DNA of 64,000 bases from Streptomyces sp. NBC_00358 (GCF_036099295.1 NZ_CP107976.1:5208001-5272000), one strand, 5' to 3'. Positions 7,880 to 16,969 are shown, counted from the first letter of the stretch. The notes: generated by a model not told the origin, from the letters alone. Translations and numbers: made by a program.

Positions 7880-10423
7880 TCACGGCTGGTCGTCGGCCAG
7901 CTCCGCGACCCCGGTGACCCGGTGCAGGGGGTAGGTGCGGACCTCGTCCGCCGTGTGGTCGTACGCCGTGACGAAGCCGCCCTCGACCCGGATGGGCGCG
8001 ATCACGCGCTGACTGGCGGCACCCTCGGCGTTCACATATCCGATCCACACCGCCTCGCCCGTCATGACGGCGGCCTGCATGGTCGCGAGGGTCTCGGCGG
8101 AACTGGTGCGGGGCAGCCCGCCGTCGCCGGGGCGGCCGGCGGCCGGGTCGTCCTTGCGCGGGGCGGTGGAGGCGAGGTCCCCGGCCCGGATCGCGCGGAC
8201 CGCGGCGCCGAGGAGGGTGGCGTCGGGGACCGGCGGACCGTCCGGGACGGGCTCCGGGGCGGTGCGCGGCGGGGTGCGGTGGGCGTGTGCCCGGCTGATC
8301 AGGACGTCCCCCTGCGCCGACTCGGCGGCGGGCGCGAAGCCCATCGACCGCAGGCCGGCGAGCAGCGTCGCCGGGTCGGTTCCCGAGACCAGCACCGTGG
8401 GCGCGATCCGCCGTACCCCGAACTCCTGCGAACGCTTGTCGGCGAGGATCTCGTTGAGCACCGCCTCGTCGTCGCAGCGGACGTACGCCGACGCCGCCCC
8501 GATCCGCAGATGACCGTGCCGCCGCGCCATGTCGTCGATCAGGTAGGCCAGCGGCTGCGGGACCGGCGTACGGGAGTGGGCGGCGAGGAAGGCGTGCAGG
8601 TCGGACGCCGAACGGCCCGCGTCGAGCGCCCGGCGCACCGAGCCCGGGGTGAAGCGGTAGACCGTGGCCCCGCCCTTGGACTCGACGTCCGCGAGCACCC
8701 CGAGGGTGTCGGCCAGCGGGCGTTCCAGGGGACCGGGCGCGACCGCCGTCAGGTCCGCCTGGAGCAGGACGTGGTCGAGCGGCTCGGGCAGCAGCGGGGA
8801 GAGGAGCTCGGCGGCGCGGGCCGCCGCCGCGGTCCGCTCGGCGGGGGAGTGCGGCACGGGGACGGTCACGGGGTGGTGCCGCCGGTGGGCGGGGAGCTTG
8901 TCGCCGGGGCCGGACGGCTCGGCCGCCGGGCCGCCCGCCGTCGCCGGCAGCCCCAGCAGCGCCCGCCCCTGCGCGGACAGCGCGCCCCGGCCGGTCACCC
9001 CGAGCAGTTCGGCCTCGGACAGCGTCCAGCGGGCCAGCCGGGCGCGCAGGTCGTCCGGCGCCGGGCGGGTGCCGCGCGAGGGGCGTTCCCAGTACAGCCG
9101 GGCGAGGAGGGAGTCCGTGTCGGGCACGGCGCCCTCGGGCAGCTCGGCGAGGAGGGCGAGCACGCGGTGGCGGACCTCGGGCGCCGGGGAACGGTCGAGG
9201 CCGGGGCCGAGCGCCGAGAGCGTACGGTCCTTCGCGTCCCGGCCGCCCACCAGACCCGCCGTGCGGGTCGCCGCGAGCCACGCCGAGGCGAGCCGCGCCC
9301 AGCGCTGCGCGGCGGGCAGCTCCAGCCACGCGTCGTAGGCGGGCGTGGCCGCGTACCGTTCCTCCGTCTCGCCGTCCGACGCCACCAGGCCCGCCGCGTG
9401 GGCGAGTTCCACCCAGAACGCGGCGACCGGCTCGGAGACGTCGAGCGCCACCGCCGTCCGCTTCAGGTCCCGCACGCTCAGTCCGCCCGCGCGCAGCACC
9501 GCGGGACCGCCCTCGTGCCAGTCCTTCAGCAGCTCCTCGACGGTCGCCAGCGTCGTGTACGCCTGGCCGGCCGCGGCGCCGTCCACAGCCTGTGGACGGC
9601 GGGTCGCCGAGACCTCGACCGGGGGCGCCGCCGGTTCCGTCACCCGGTGCGCGCGGCCCGCCCGCAGATGCAGGGCGACCTCCCGGGGCAGTACGACCGT
9701 TCCGGGCGCCGTCGGCAGCAGCAGCCCCCGCCCGATCAGCCAGCGCAGATGCGCCGCCGGTTCGGCCGTCACCTGACCGTACGGCGGCCCCCACACCAGC
9801 CGGGACAGCACTTCCACCGCTTCGGCGGGCGCCTCGTCGAGCAGCGCCGACATCCGGTTCCGGTCGCCGAACAGGGCGCTCAGCGCCGTCACCGCCGACA
9901 CGGCGTCGTGGGTCGACGACAGCCCCGCCGTGGCCACGATCTCCTGGATGCGCCCCGGTGACATGCCCGCCGTGGCCTCGCCGACCGTCGGCCCGAGCCC
10001 CGTCGGGGACGGGTGCTGCGGCCCCGGCGCGAGCAGCTCGCGCGCCGTCCGTACGAGCCGCAGGCGGTCGTCGCCGCCCCAGAGCAGGGCCTGATCGCGG
10101 AGCGTCCCGAGGGCGTGCGGGAAGGCCGCGGTGACCGCGGGGTCGGCGTCGTCGCCCGCCAGCAGCCCGAGCAGTTCGTCGTACGTCGCCGGTTCCCGGG
10201 CCACGGCCAGCGCCTCCGCCGTCTGGAGCGTGAAGCGGTCCAGACGCTCCAGGGCGCGCACGACCGACGCTCGCGTGCCCGCCCGGGTGGCCAGCTGGGT
10301 GAGATCCGTGGGGACGGGGGTGATCAGGTCCGGCCGGGACCGCAGAAGGGCGGACAGCGAGGCGTCGTCCCGCGCGCGGAGGGCTTCCGCCAGGGACCGC
10401 GGGGCGGTCGTCTCGGGGCTCAT
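7880..10423 (-). CDS. helicase-associated domain protein
   Basis: 847 residues from an ATG at 10423 with a GGACAGG ribosome site; an in-frame start further upstream at 10600 would add low-complexity Pro/Gly/Ala sequence and is less likely. It belongs to the actinobacterial family annotated as helicase-associated or helicase C-terminal domain-containing protein, regularly encoded beside XPB. It lacks Walker motifs. The N-terminal part looks like winged-helix repeats (A-L-E-R-L-D-R-F-T-L-Q-T-A-E-A-L-A). The C-terminal 60-70 residues (V-W-I-G-Y-V-N-A-E-G, R-V-I-A-P-I-R-V-E-G-G, V-R-T-Y-P-L-H-R-V) resemble a WYL-type ligand or nucleic-acid binding fold. Probably an XPB cofactor; direct evidence is absent. 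Confidence 0.8.
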   Translation of the reverse strand: MSPETTAPRSLAEALRARDDASLSALLRSRPDLITPVPTDLTQLATRAGTRASVVRALERLDRFTLQTAEALAVAREPATYDELLGLLAGDDADPAVTAAFPHALGTLRDQALLWGGDDRLRLVRTARELLAPGPQHPSPTGLGPTVGEATAGMSPGRIQEIVATAGLSSTHDAVSAVTALSALFGDRNRMSALLDEAPAEAVEVLSRLVWGPPYGQVTAEPAAHLRWLIGRGLLLPTAPGTVVLPREVALHLRAGRAHRVTEPAAPPVEVSATRRPQAVDGAAAGQAYTTLATVEELLKDWHEGGPAVLRAGGLSVRDLKRTAVALDVSEPVAAFWVELAHAAGLVASDGETEERYAATPAYDAWLELPAAQRWARLASAWLAATRTAGLVGGRDAKDRTLSALGPGLDRSPAPEVRHRVLALLAELPEGAVPDTDSLLARLYWERPSRGTRPAPDDLRARLARWTLSEAELLGVTGRGALSAQGRALLGLPATAGGPAAEPSGPGDKLPAHRRHHPVTVPVPHSPAERTAAAARAAELLSPLLPEPLDHVLLQADLTAVAPGPLERPLADTLGVLADVESKGGATVYRFTPGSVRRALDAGRSASDLHAFLAAHSRTPVPQPLAYLIDDMARRHGHLRIGAASAYVRCDDEAVLNEILADKRSQEFGVRRIAPTVLVSGTDPATLLAGLRSMGFAPAAESAQGDVLISRAHAHRTPPRTAPEPVPDGPPVPDATLLGAAVRAIRAGDLASTAPRKDDPAAGRPGDGGLPRTSSAETLATMQAAVMTGEAVWIGYVNAEGAASQRVIAPIRVEGGFVTAYDHTADEVRTYPLHRVTGVAELADDQP

Positions 10424-10619
10424 CCTGTCCACGGTAGCGGGTGGCGCGCTCCCCGGGCCCGGCCCCCGGCCCCCGGGAGCGTTCAGCGGTCGGGCGGCAG
10501 GGGCCGCCGACGGGGGTCGTACGGCTGCCCGAGCCCCGGGCGGGGCGCTCCCGCGCACCGGAAAACCGGTACCTTCGTCACCGCGGGGTATCCAACGCAC
10601 CGGCCCCGGAGGGGACTTC

Positions 10620-11621
10620 GTGGGGATCGAGAGCGACCAGCTTGTCTTCGACTATCTGAGCCGGGTCGGCGACCTGGCCCAGCAGCGGCAGTTGCCGTCG
10701 GCGACCCGGATGCGCCTGGTGTCGGAGCTGCGGGGCGAGATCGACCGCCGCCGCGCCAGGACCACCGTCGACAGCCCCGCCGCCGTCCGCCGCATCCTCG
10801 ACCGGCTCGGCACCCCCGACGCGATCGTCACGGCGGCAGGACAGGCCGAGAACGGCAGCGGCGGCACCGGAACCGGCGCGCGGACCTGGGCCGCCGTGCC
10901 CGCCCAGCGCGCCGCCGCCGAGCCCGAGGAGCGCCCCAAGGGGCTGCGGCGGGTCGTCCCCCGTCCGCGCCCGGCCCAGGAGTCGTCCGCCGGGGCCGAC
11001 GCGCCGTCCCCGCCCCACCTCGCGAGCGCGGACGAACTGGGCGACAGCGCGACCCGGCCGGACTGGTGGCGCAGGAACGACAGCCCCTTCGGGCTCGGCG
11101 ACAGCGTGCCGGGGTTCGTCGGCGGCGTGGAGATCCCCGAACTGCTCAAGCCGCCCCCGGGGGACAAGGACCGCGAGGCCCCGGACCCGGCCGACCCGGC
11201 CGGCGGGACGGCCGCACCGGGCACCGGGGGCGAGCCGGCCGCCGAGGCCGCCGCCCCGCGCCGCCGACGCCTCCCGCGGCTCAGCGGCTACACCAACCCC
11301 CTGCTCCTGCTCGCCGCCGCCCTCCTCGTCGCCGGCGCCGTCCTCGGCAACTGGGTCGCGCTCGGCCTCGGCTGGCTGATCGCCTACGGTTCGCGCCGAC
11401 TGACCGCCGCCGAGTCGAAGTGGGCCGTCCTCGTCCTGCCGGGCCTGTCCGCCACGGCCGGCATCGTCTGGCTCTGGGGCCGGGCGAACGGCCGCTGGGG
11501 CGCCCCCGTCGCCGAAGGCCACATGAGCGACGCGATGACCCAGACCTGGCCGTTCGTCGTCCGCGGCGCGGCGCTCGCCTCGGCCCTGTACCTGGTCTGG
11601 CGCTCCCAGCGCGGCCGCTGA
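10620..11621 (+). CDS. HAAS-domain membrane protein
   Basis: 333 residues. The GTG at 10620 was chosen because of the GGAGGGGA ribosome site 5-12 bases before it and because upstream in-frame sequence is repetitive. The N-terminal 70 residues form a helical HAAS-type domain (Y-L-S-R-V-G-D-L, R-L-V-S-E-L-R-G-E-I, I-L-D-R-L-G-T-P-D-A-I-V). The middle 130 residues are disordered, rich in Pro, Ala, Glu and Arg. The C-terminus has about three to four membrane segments, the first near L-L-L-L-A-A-A-L-L-V-A-G-A-V-L. HAAS proteins in other bacteria partner with PadR regulators, but none is adjacent here. Confidence 0.8.
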   Translation: MGIESDQLVFDYLSRVGDLAQQRQLPSATRMRLVSELRGEIDRRRARTTVDSPAAVRRILDRLGTPDAIVTAAGQAENGSGGTGTGARTWAAVPAQRAAAEPEERPKGLRRVVPRPRPAQESSAGADAPSPPHLASADELGDSATRPDWWRRNDSPFGLGDSVPGFVGGVEIPELLKPPPGDKDREAPDPADPAGGTAAPGTGGEPAAEAAAPRRRRLPRLSGYTNPLLLLAAALLVAGAVLGNWVALGLGWLIAYGSRRLTAAESKWAVLVLPGLSATAGIVWLWGRANGRWGAPVAEGHMSDAMTQTWPFVVRGAALASALYLVWRSQRGR

Positions 11622-11723
11622 CGCCCGCCGCGACCGGTGGCGCCCGTCGCTCGCGACGGCCTGGACCGGCCTCGGGGAAAATGCCTGGACGGTACATCCG
11701 GTGACCTGGGCACAATGGCGGAT

Positions 11724-12335
11724 ATGACTTCCCCCGCGCTGACCGTCGGCTTCGACCTGGACATGACCCTGATCGACTCCCGCCCCGGGATCCACGCCTG
11801 CTACGAGGCGATCTCCGCGAGGACGGGGACGTACATCGACTCGGACCTCGTGGTCACCCGGCTCGGTCCGCCGCTGGAGGACGAACTCGCCAACTGGTTC
11901 CCGGCCGAGGAGATCCAGGCGATGGCCGACCTCTACCGCGGCATGTATCCCACGTACGCGATCACCGGAACGCTCGCGATGCCCGGCGCGCGCGAGGCCG
12001 TCGCGGCGGTGCGTGCGGCGGGCGGGCGCTCGGTCGTCGTCACCGCGAAGTGGGAGCCGAACGCCCGGCTGCACCTGGACCACCTGGACATCGACGCGGA
12101 CGAACTCGTCGGCAACCTCTGGGCCGAGCAGAAGGCGGTGGCGCTGCGCGAGCACGGCGCGAGCGTCTACGTCGGCGACCACACCGGCGACGTACGCGGC
12201 GCGCACACGGCGAGCGCGTACGCCGTGGCCGTGGCGACCGGGCCGTGCGACGCCGAGGAACTGCGCGCGGCGGGCGCGGATGTCGTCCTCGGCGATCTCA
12301 CGGAGTTCCCGGCGTGGCTGGAGAACTACCGCTGA
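11724..12335 (+). CDS. HAD-family hydrolase (phosphoglycolate phosphatase-like)
   Basis: 203 residues (ATG 11724; an in-frame ATG at 11715 adds three residues). A haloacid dehalogenase-superfamily phosphatase: motif I F-D-L-D-M-T-L has nucleophile Asp11 and acid/base Asp13. Motif II is V-V-V-T-A-K, with the motif III lysine probably K-A-V-A-L-R-E-H. Motif IV is V-G-D-H-T-G-D-V. The helical cap sits between motifs I and II as in subfamily IA. Substrate unknown. It appears to be a single-gene unit following the HAAS gene by about 100 bp. Confidence 0.88.
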   Translation: MTSPALTVGFDLDMTLIDSRPGIHACYEAISARTGTYIDSDLVVTRLGPPLEDELANWFPAEEIQAMADLYRGMYPTYAITGTLAMPGAREAVAAVRAAGGRSVVVTAKWEPNARLHLDHLDIDADELVGNLWAEQKAVALREHGASVYVGDHTGDVRGAHTASAYAVAVATGPCDAEELRAAGADVVLGDLTEFPAWLENYR

Positions 12336-12460
12336 GGGCACGGCAGCGGAGGGCACGGCGGAGCCGCACCGCACCGGACCGCTGAGGACCGCTGCCGGTG
12401 TCGCCGCTGAGGACCTCCGCCGGAGGACCGCCGCCGGAGGAGAAGGCTCCGCGGCCCCCG

Positions 12461-12712
12461 TCAGGAACGCGCGGCGCGGGCCCGGCGGCGGCCCTGTGCG
12501 GCGGACTGGAGCACGCCGGCCGCGGCCAGCAGGAATCCGACGCCCATGAGCATGCTCAGGCCGAACATGTAGAACGGAAAAGGTTTCGTACCGAGGAACA
12601 GCGGTGCCACGGTGACCAGTGTGGCCAACGCTCCGACGAAGAAGACGATGGCACCGGCACGGATCAGCCGGTCACCGGCTTCGAGGGAATTCGCTTGGGT
12701 TTTGTCACGCAC
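12461..12712 (-). CDS. small two-helix membrane protein
   Basis: 83 residues from a GTG at 12712 (an ATG at 12745 would add eleven residues). It has two predicted membrane helices: G-A-I-V-F-F-V-G-A-L-A-T-L-V-T-V-A-P-L and F-G-L-S-M-L-M-G-V-G-F-L-L-A-A-A-G-V-L. A short polar loop separates them and an Arg-rich tail (R-R-R-A-R-A-A-R) follows. No catalytic motif. The protein looks like a conserved Streptomyces hypothetical and is divergent from the cold-shock gene. The 125 bp between it and the HAD gene contain short GGACCGCTGAGGACC-like repeats and a CCTCCGCCGGAGG palindrome at about 12414-12426. Confidence 0.7.
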   Translation of the reverse strand: MRDKTQANSLEAGDRLIRAGAIVFFVGALATLVTVAPLFLGTKPFPFYMFGLSMLMGVGFLLAAAGVLQSAAQGRRRARAARS

Positions 12713-12909
12713 CCGACCAGGGTAGTTCCCTGCGCGAAGGAACAATCCAGCGACGTCTTGTCACCAGCCAACAGACCATTAGCCTTGGTAGCGGCGGGTC
12801 GGCTGACCCGCTGTAGTGCTATCCAGAGGCGTTCTACGGGCAGTTGCCCCTGCAACCGGCCGAGCGGTTCCCCGAGAAGTTCCCGACGAGTACGAGGACG
12901 AGGACAGAC

Positions 12910-13293
12910 GTGCCCACCGGCAAAGTCAAGTGGTTCAATTCCGAGAAGGGCTTCGGCTTTCTCTCCCGTGACGACGGCGGCGACGTCTTCGTCCATTCCT
13001 CGGTCCTGCCCGCCGGAGTCGACGCCCTCAAGCCCGGCCAGCGCGTCGAGTTCGGTGTCGTCGCCGGTCAGCGCGGCGATCAGGCGCTCTCGGTGACCCT
13101 TCTGGAGCCGGCCCCCTCGGTCGCGGCGGCCCAGCGCCGCAAGCCGGACGAACTGGCCTCCATCGTCCAGGACCTGACGACCCTCCTGGAGAACATCACG
13201 CCTTCCCTGGAGAAGGGCCGCTACCCCGACAAGGCCTCCGGCAAGAAGATCGCGGGCCTGCTGCGCGCGGTCGCCGACCAGCTCGACGTATGA
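12910..13293 (+). CDS. cold-shock domain protein with C-terminal extension
   Basis: 127 residues from GTG 12910 with purine-rich GAGGACGAGGACA before it. The first 65 residues are a cold-shock (OB-fold) domain: G-K-V-K-W-F-N, RNP1 K-G-F-G-F-L and RNP2 V-F-V-H-S-S. Unlike the 67-residue stand-alone Csp proteins it carries about 60 extra residues. These include D-E-L-A-S-I-V-Q-D-L-T-T-L-L-E-N-I and a lysine-rich K-A-S-G-K-K-I-A-G-L-L helix. Single-stranded RNA/DNA binding is expected. The relatively AT-rich 200 bp before it suggest a long 5' leader, as known for csp mRNAs. Confidence 0.9.
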   Translation: MPTGKVKWFNSEKGFGFLSRDDGGDVFVHSSVLPAGVDALKPGQRVEFGVVAGQRGDQALSVTLLEPAPSVAAAQRRKPDELASIVQDLTTLLENITPSLEKGRYPDKASGKKIAGLLRAVADQLDV

Positions 13294-13305
13294 CCGCCCG
13301 TCAGC

Positions 13306-13330
13306 TCTCCCGGGCCGGTGGCCCGGGAGA
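13306..13330. terminator. bidirectional terminator, 11 bp stem
   Basis: TCTCCCGGGCC and GGCCCGGGAGA with a GGT loop, between the convergent cold-shock gene and mqnD. Confidence 0.9.
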
Positions 13331-13351
13331 ACGCTGAGCCCGCCGGAGAAC

Positions 13352-14254
13352 TCAGGGGAAGTCCAGCGCGTCCGGGCCGAGGGGCGGCACCAGGCCCTCG
13401 GCCGCCGCGCGCGTGAGCAGCCCGCGGACCGCCGCGTACCCGTCCTCGCCCAGGTCGGCCGTGAACTCGTTGACGTACAGGCCGATGTGCTGGTCCGCGA
13501 CGCCCGGGTCCATCTCCTGGGAGTGCTCCAGGACGTAGCCGCGGGAGGCCTCCGGGTCGTCCCAGGCGGCACGGACCGAGGCGCGGGCGGCGTCGGCGAG
13601 CGCCCGGAGCCGCTCCGCGCCCAGCGACCGCCGCGCGATGATCGCGCCCAGCGGGATCGGCAGCCCCGTGGTCCGCTCCCAGTGCTCGCCCAGGTCGGCG
13701 AGCTTGTGCAGCCCGTAGTTCTGGTACGTGAAACGCGCCTCGTGGATGACGAGCCCCGCGTCGACCTTCCCGTCCCGCACGGCCGGCATGATCTCGTGGA
13801 ACGGCATCACCACGATCTCGCCGACCCCGCCCGGAACGGTTTCCGCCGCCCACAGCCGGAACAGCAGATACGCCGTCGACCTCTCGCTCGGCACGGCGAC
13901 GGTACGGCCCGTCAGTCCCCCGGGCCCTCGGCCCGGCTCCAGCGGGGCGGTGCCCCCGGCGCCCGCCTCCCTCGTCAGCACGAGCGGACCGCAGCCCCGC
14001 CCCAGCGCGCCGCCGCACGGCAGCAGCGCGTAGCTGTCGAGGACGTACGGCAGCACGGCGTACGACACCTTCAGCACGTCGAACTCGCCGCGCTCGGCCA
14101 TGCCGTTGGTGATGTCGATGTCCGCGAAGGTCACGTCCAGTGCCGGCGCGCCGGGAACCCGGCCGTGCGCCCAGGCGTCGAAGACGAAGGTGTCGTTGGG
14201 GCAGGGCGAATAGGCGATCCGCAGGGCTTCGGCGGACTCAGTGGGTGCGCTCAT
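13352..14254 (-). CDS. mqnD: 1,4-dihydroxy-6-naphthoate synthase MqnD
   Basis: 300 residues. A periplasmic-binding-protein-fold lyase of the futalosine menaquinone route that converts cyclic dehypoxanthinyl futalosine to 1,4-dihydroxy-6-naphthoate. Diagnostic N-terminus A-Y-S-P-C-P-N-D-T-F-V-F-D-A-W, then D-I-D-I-T-N-G-M-A, V-S-Y-A-V-L-P-Y-V-L and V-I-H-E-A-R-F-T-Y, the conserved histidine segment. The start ATG at 14254 lies within the end of mqnB (17 bp overlap), so the two are translationally coupled. In S. coelicolor the corresponding neighbours are SCO4326 and SCO4327. Confidence 0.95.
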   Translation of the reverse strand: MSAPTESAEALRIAYSPCPNDTFVFDAWAHGRVPGAPALDVTFADIDITNGMAERGEFDVLKVSYAVLPYVLDSYALLPCGGALGRGCGPLVLTREAGAGGTAPLEPGRGPGGLTGRTVAVPSERSTAYLLFRLWAAETVPGGVGEIVVMPFHEIMPAVRDGKVDAGLVIHEARFTYQNYGLHKLADLGEHWERTTGLPIPLGAIIARRSLGAERLRALADAARASVRAAWDDPEASRGYVLEHSQEMDPGVADQHIGLYVNEFTADLGEDGYAAVRGLLTRAAAEGLVPPLGPDALDFP

Positions 14255-14942
14255 AAGGGTTCCAACTCTCCAGGACGGGCCCCAGCTTCCCGAAGGCCTC
14301 GGTGAGGGCCGCGAGGGCTTCGCCGATGCGCCACGCGGCGCGGTCACGCGGGCCGACGGGATTGGACACGGCGCGGATCTCCAGCACCGGCACCCCGTGC
14401 GCGCCGGCCGCCTCGGCCGCCCCGAACCCCTCCATCGCCTCGGCGAGGGCCCGCGGGTGCCGGGCGCGCAGTTCGGCGGCGCGCGTGGCGCTGCCGGTCA
14501 CGGTCGACACCGTCAGCACCGTTCCGACGCGTCCACCGGTGGCGGCCGCGGCCGCTCGTACGAGTGATTCCGGTGGCCGGTGGCTGACGGTCCCGAAGCC
14601 GAGCTCGGTGACCGGGAGGAATCCTTCCGGCGCCTCCGCGCCCAGATCCGCCACGACGATGTCGTCGGCGATCACGATCGATCCCACCGGCGCGCCGGGC
14701 TGGAATCCGCCGGCGATGCCCGCGCAGACGACGAGGGCGTAGGGCGTGCCGTCGAGGGCGGCGGCGGTCAGCGCGGCGGAGACGGAGGCGGCGGCGCGGG
14801 CGGGGCCGACACCGGCGGCGAGCAGATCGCGCCCACCGGTCCGGTGGAGCGTCGCCCCCGGGAGCCGTATCTCGTGCGCCAGGCCGGACGACGCCGCGGC
14901 CACCGCTTCCCTCTCCGCGGAGACGGCGGTGGCCACGAGCAC
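14238..14942 (-). CDS. mqnB: futalosine hydrolase MqnB
   Basis: About 234 residues. A nucleoside phosphorylase-fold hydrolase that releases hypoxanthine from futalosine. Visible features: V-L-V-A-T-A-V-S-A-E-R-E-A-V at the start, C-A-G-I-A-G-G-F after the central strand, A-E-A-M-E-G-F-G-A-A-E-A-A, which positions the ribose-contacting Met-Glu, and E-I-R-A-V-S-N-P-V-G-P-R-D near the C-terminus. The start is uncertain: GTG 14942 places the fold correctly, GTG 14936 has a better-spaced GAAGG, and GTG 14999 would overlap the upstream lipoprotein gene by 37 bp. Same operon as mqnD. Confidence 0.93.
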   Translation of the reverse strand: MLVATAVSAEREAVAAASSGLAHEIRLPGATLHRTGGRDLLAAGVGPARAAASVSAALTAAALDGTPYALVVCAGIAGGFQPGAPVGSIVIADDIVVADLGAEAPEGFLPVTELGFGTVSHRPPESLVRAAAAATGGRVGTVLTVSTVTGSATRAAELRARHPRALAEAMEGFGAAEAAGAHGVPVLEIRAVSNPVGPRDRAAWRIGEALAALTEAFGKLGPVLESWNPYERTH

Positions 14943-14962
14943 CTTCGGCCCGGCGGCGGCGA

Positions 14963-15469
14963 TCAGTTGTCCGAGTCCTTCTTGAACTTGAACGACCACA
15001 GGCCCTTGACCGTCTTGTCACCCTCCTTGACGGAGATGACGTTCGACGTGGCGTTGGCGCCGTACTGCTGGTTGAAGAACACGCTGCCCGGGATGGTCAG
15101 GTACGTCTTCTTGGTGCTCTCGGGCAGGAGCTGCTGCCCGTTCAGCAGGATCGTCCAGCCGTTGTCGGCGATCTTCGGGTCCACGCCGAACCGCACGGTC
15201 GCGTCGGGGTCGACGTCGATGGACTTGATGTCCTTGGACCGCAGGCAGCTCGTCAGGTCCGCGGTCTTCAGGACGTTGCCGTCGTTGTAGCAGTCGGCCT
15301 CGGAGCTCACCGACTTCGTGCCCACCGTGACGGTGGCCATCGGTGTCGGCTTGTCACAGGCGGACAGGGCGAGGAGTCCGGCGGAAACGGCGCCGACCGT
15401 GGCGACGGCGCGGCGACGGCGCGCAGCGCGTTGTCCATTAGCGGCTCTGCCGCGGGGCAGGGAGGTCAT
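14963..15469 (-). CDS. DUF2771 lipoprotein
   Basis: 168 residues. N-terminal Arg-rich segment (R-A-A-R-R-R-R-A-V) and hydrophobic helix ending in lipobox L-S-A-C, giving a lipidated Cys38 at the outer face of the membrane. The mature domain contains C-Y-N-D-G and L-T-S-C-L, possibly a disulfide, and a beta-rich C-terminus. Function unknown. In Streptomyces this family is habitually adjacent to mqnB, and here its stop is 20 bp from the likely mqnB start. A role near the quinone-containing membrane is conceivable but only contextual. Confidence 0.85.
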   Translation of the reverse strand: MTSLPRGRAANGQRAARRRRAVATVGAVSAGLLALSACDKPTPMATVTVGTKSVSSEADCYNDGNVLKTADLTSCLRSKDIKSIDVDPDATVRFGVDPKIADNGWTILLNGQQLLPESTKKTYLTIPGSVFFNQQYGANATSNVISVKEGDKTVKGLWSFKFKKDSDN

Positions 15470-15544
15470 GGCCGAAGGTTATCGGGCGCGCCCACCCGTG
15501 CCCCCACGTGGGGTGCGGCGTGCCGTGTGTGGCCCCCGCGCGGC

Positions 15545-16969
15545 TCAGGACACCCGCTGCCGGTCCGATCCGCCGCGCCGTGCCACGGAGAGCAGTCCCC
15601 GCACGGTCGTCAGCCAGCCGACGGCGACGATCCCGGCGGCCACGGAGAGGCCGAGCGAGCCGTTGAGCGGCATCGCGATGCCGATGGCTCCGCCGAGGAC
15701 CCAGGCCATCTGGAGCAGTGTCTCGGAGCGGGCGAAGGCCGAACTCCTGACGAGTTCGGGGACGTCGCGCTGGATCAGCGCGTCCAGGGACAGTTTGGCG
15801 AGGGCCTGCCCGAACCCGGCGACCGCGGCGAGGCACGCAACGAACACGGTGCCGAAGAAGAGCGCCGCCGCGATCGCGACGCCCAGCACGAACGCCACCA
15901 CCGTCACGATGATGATCTCCGGGGCGCGCTGCTTCAGCCAGGCTCCGACGGCCGTGCCGAGCGCGTTGCCCACGCCCGCGGAGACGACCACCAGGCCGAG
16001 CGAGACCGCCGCGCTCTTGCCGCTGAGCGGGTGCTCGCGCAGCAGGAAGGCGAGGAAGAAGATCAGGAAGCCGGACAGGCAGCGCAGCGAGGCGTTGGCG
16101 CCGAGCGCGTGGGTGACGGCCGTCCCCACGGTCCGCAGCCCGGGGCGCGGGGGTTTCTTCAGGTGCGGGCCGTGCAGATGCTCCTCGTCGGCGGCGAGCA
16201 GCGCCTTGTCCTCGCCCTTGGCCGAGTCGACCTTGGGCGGCAGCGAGAACGACAGGAACGTACCCGCGATGAAGATCGTGAAGGCGCCGTAGAGCGGATA
16301 GCGGGCCCCCAGCGACTGGAGCACGGCGGCGATCGGCCCGGCCACACCGGTGGCCAGAAGTCCGCCGAGAGTGACCCGGGAGTTCGCCTTGACCAGGGAG
16401 AACGTGGGCGGCAGGAGCCGGGGCACCACGGCACTGCGCACCACGCCGTAGGCCTTGGAGGCGACGAGCACGCCGAGCGCGGCGGGATACAGCTCGAAGG
16501 TTCCGCTGACCACGGCCCCCGCCAGCATCAGCGCGAGCATCGCCCGTACGAGCATGGAGCCCGCCATCGCGGCCCGCCGGCCGTGCGGCAGACGGTCGAG
16601 CAGCGGGCCGATCACCGGGGCCAGGAGGGCGAAGGGCGCCATCGTGATGCCCAGGTAGAGCGCGACCCGGCCGCGGGCCTCGTCGGTCGGCACGGAGAAG
16701 AACACGGTCGACGCCAGCGCCACCGTGATCATGACATCGCCCGCGCCGTTCACCGCGTGCAGTTCGATCAGTTTCCCGAGGCCCGACTCGCCCGCTCCGT
16801 GCGCGTGGGTCGCCTTGCGGATACCGCGCGCTGTCCGGGTCACCGGGAAGTGCAGGGCACGTCCCACCGCACGGACGGCCCCGGTCACCCGGCCCGATCC
16901 GCCACTCCGGCTGCTCCCCTTGGCGCCACCGAGACCGGTTGCTCCCTGGGGCGACCTTGCGGATGCCAC
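15545..16969 (-). CDS. MFS transporter
   Basis: 474 residues with about 12 hydrophobic segments. A 65-residue basic cytoplasmic N-terminus is followed by L-H-A-V-N-G-A-G-D-V-M-I-T-V-A-L-A. A D-R-L-P-H-G-R-R-A-A-M-A loop between helices 2 and 3 fits the MFS motif A position. The central loop (about residues 245-265) is charged. Substrate unknown. It is 75 bp upstream of the DUF2771 gene on the same strand, so it may be the first gene of the mqn operon. Confidence 0.85.
   Translation of the reverse strand: MASARSPQGATGLGGAKGSSRSGGSGRVTGAVRAVGRALHFPVTRTARGIRKATHAHGAGESGLGKLIELHAVNGAGDVMITVALASTVFFSVPTDEARGRVALYLGITMAPFALLAPVIGPLLDRLPHGRRAAMAGSMLVRAMLALMLAGAVVSGTFELYPAALGVLVASKAYGVVRSAVVPRLLPPTFSLVKANSRVTLGGLLATGVAGPIAAVLQSLGARYPLYGAFTIFIAGTFLSFSLPPKVDSAKGEDKALLAADEEHLHGPHLKKPPRPGLRTVGTAVTHALGANASLRCLSGFLIFFLAFLLREHPLSGKSAAVSLGLVVVSAGVGNALGTAVGAWLKQRAPEIIIVTVVAFVLGVAIAAALFFGTVFVACLAAVAGFGQALAKLSLDALIQRDVPELVRSSAFARSETLLQMAWVLGGAIGIAMPLNGSLGLSVAAGIVAVGWLTTVRGLLSVARRGGSDRQRVS

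Noticed and set aside
7880..10600. Upstream start at 10600 for the helicase-associated gene
   Set aside because: The extra 59 residues are Gly/Pro/Ala-rich and overlap the HAAS gene's leader; ATG 10423 is better supported.
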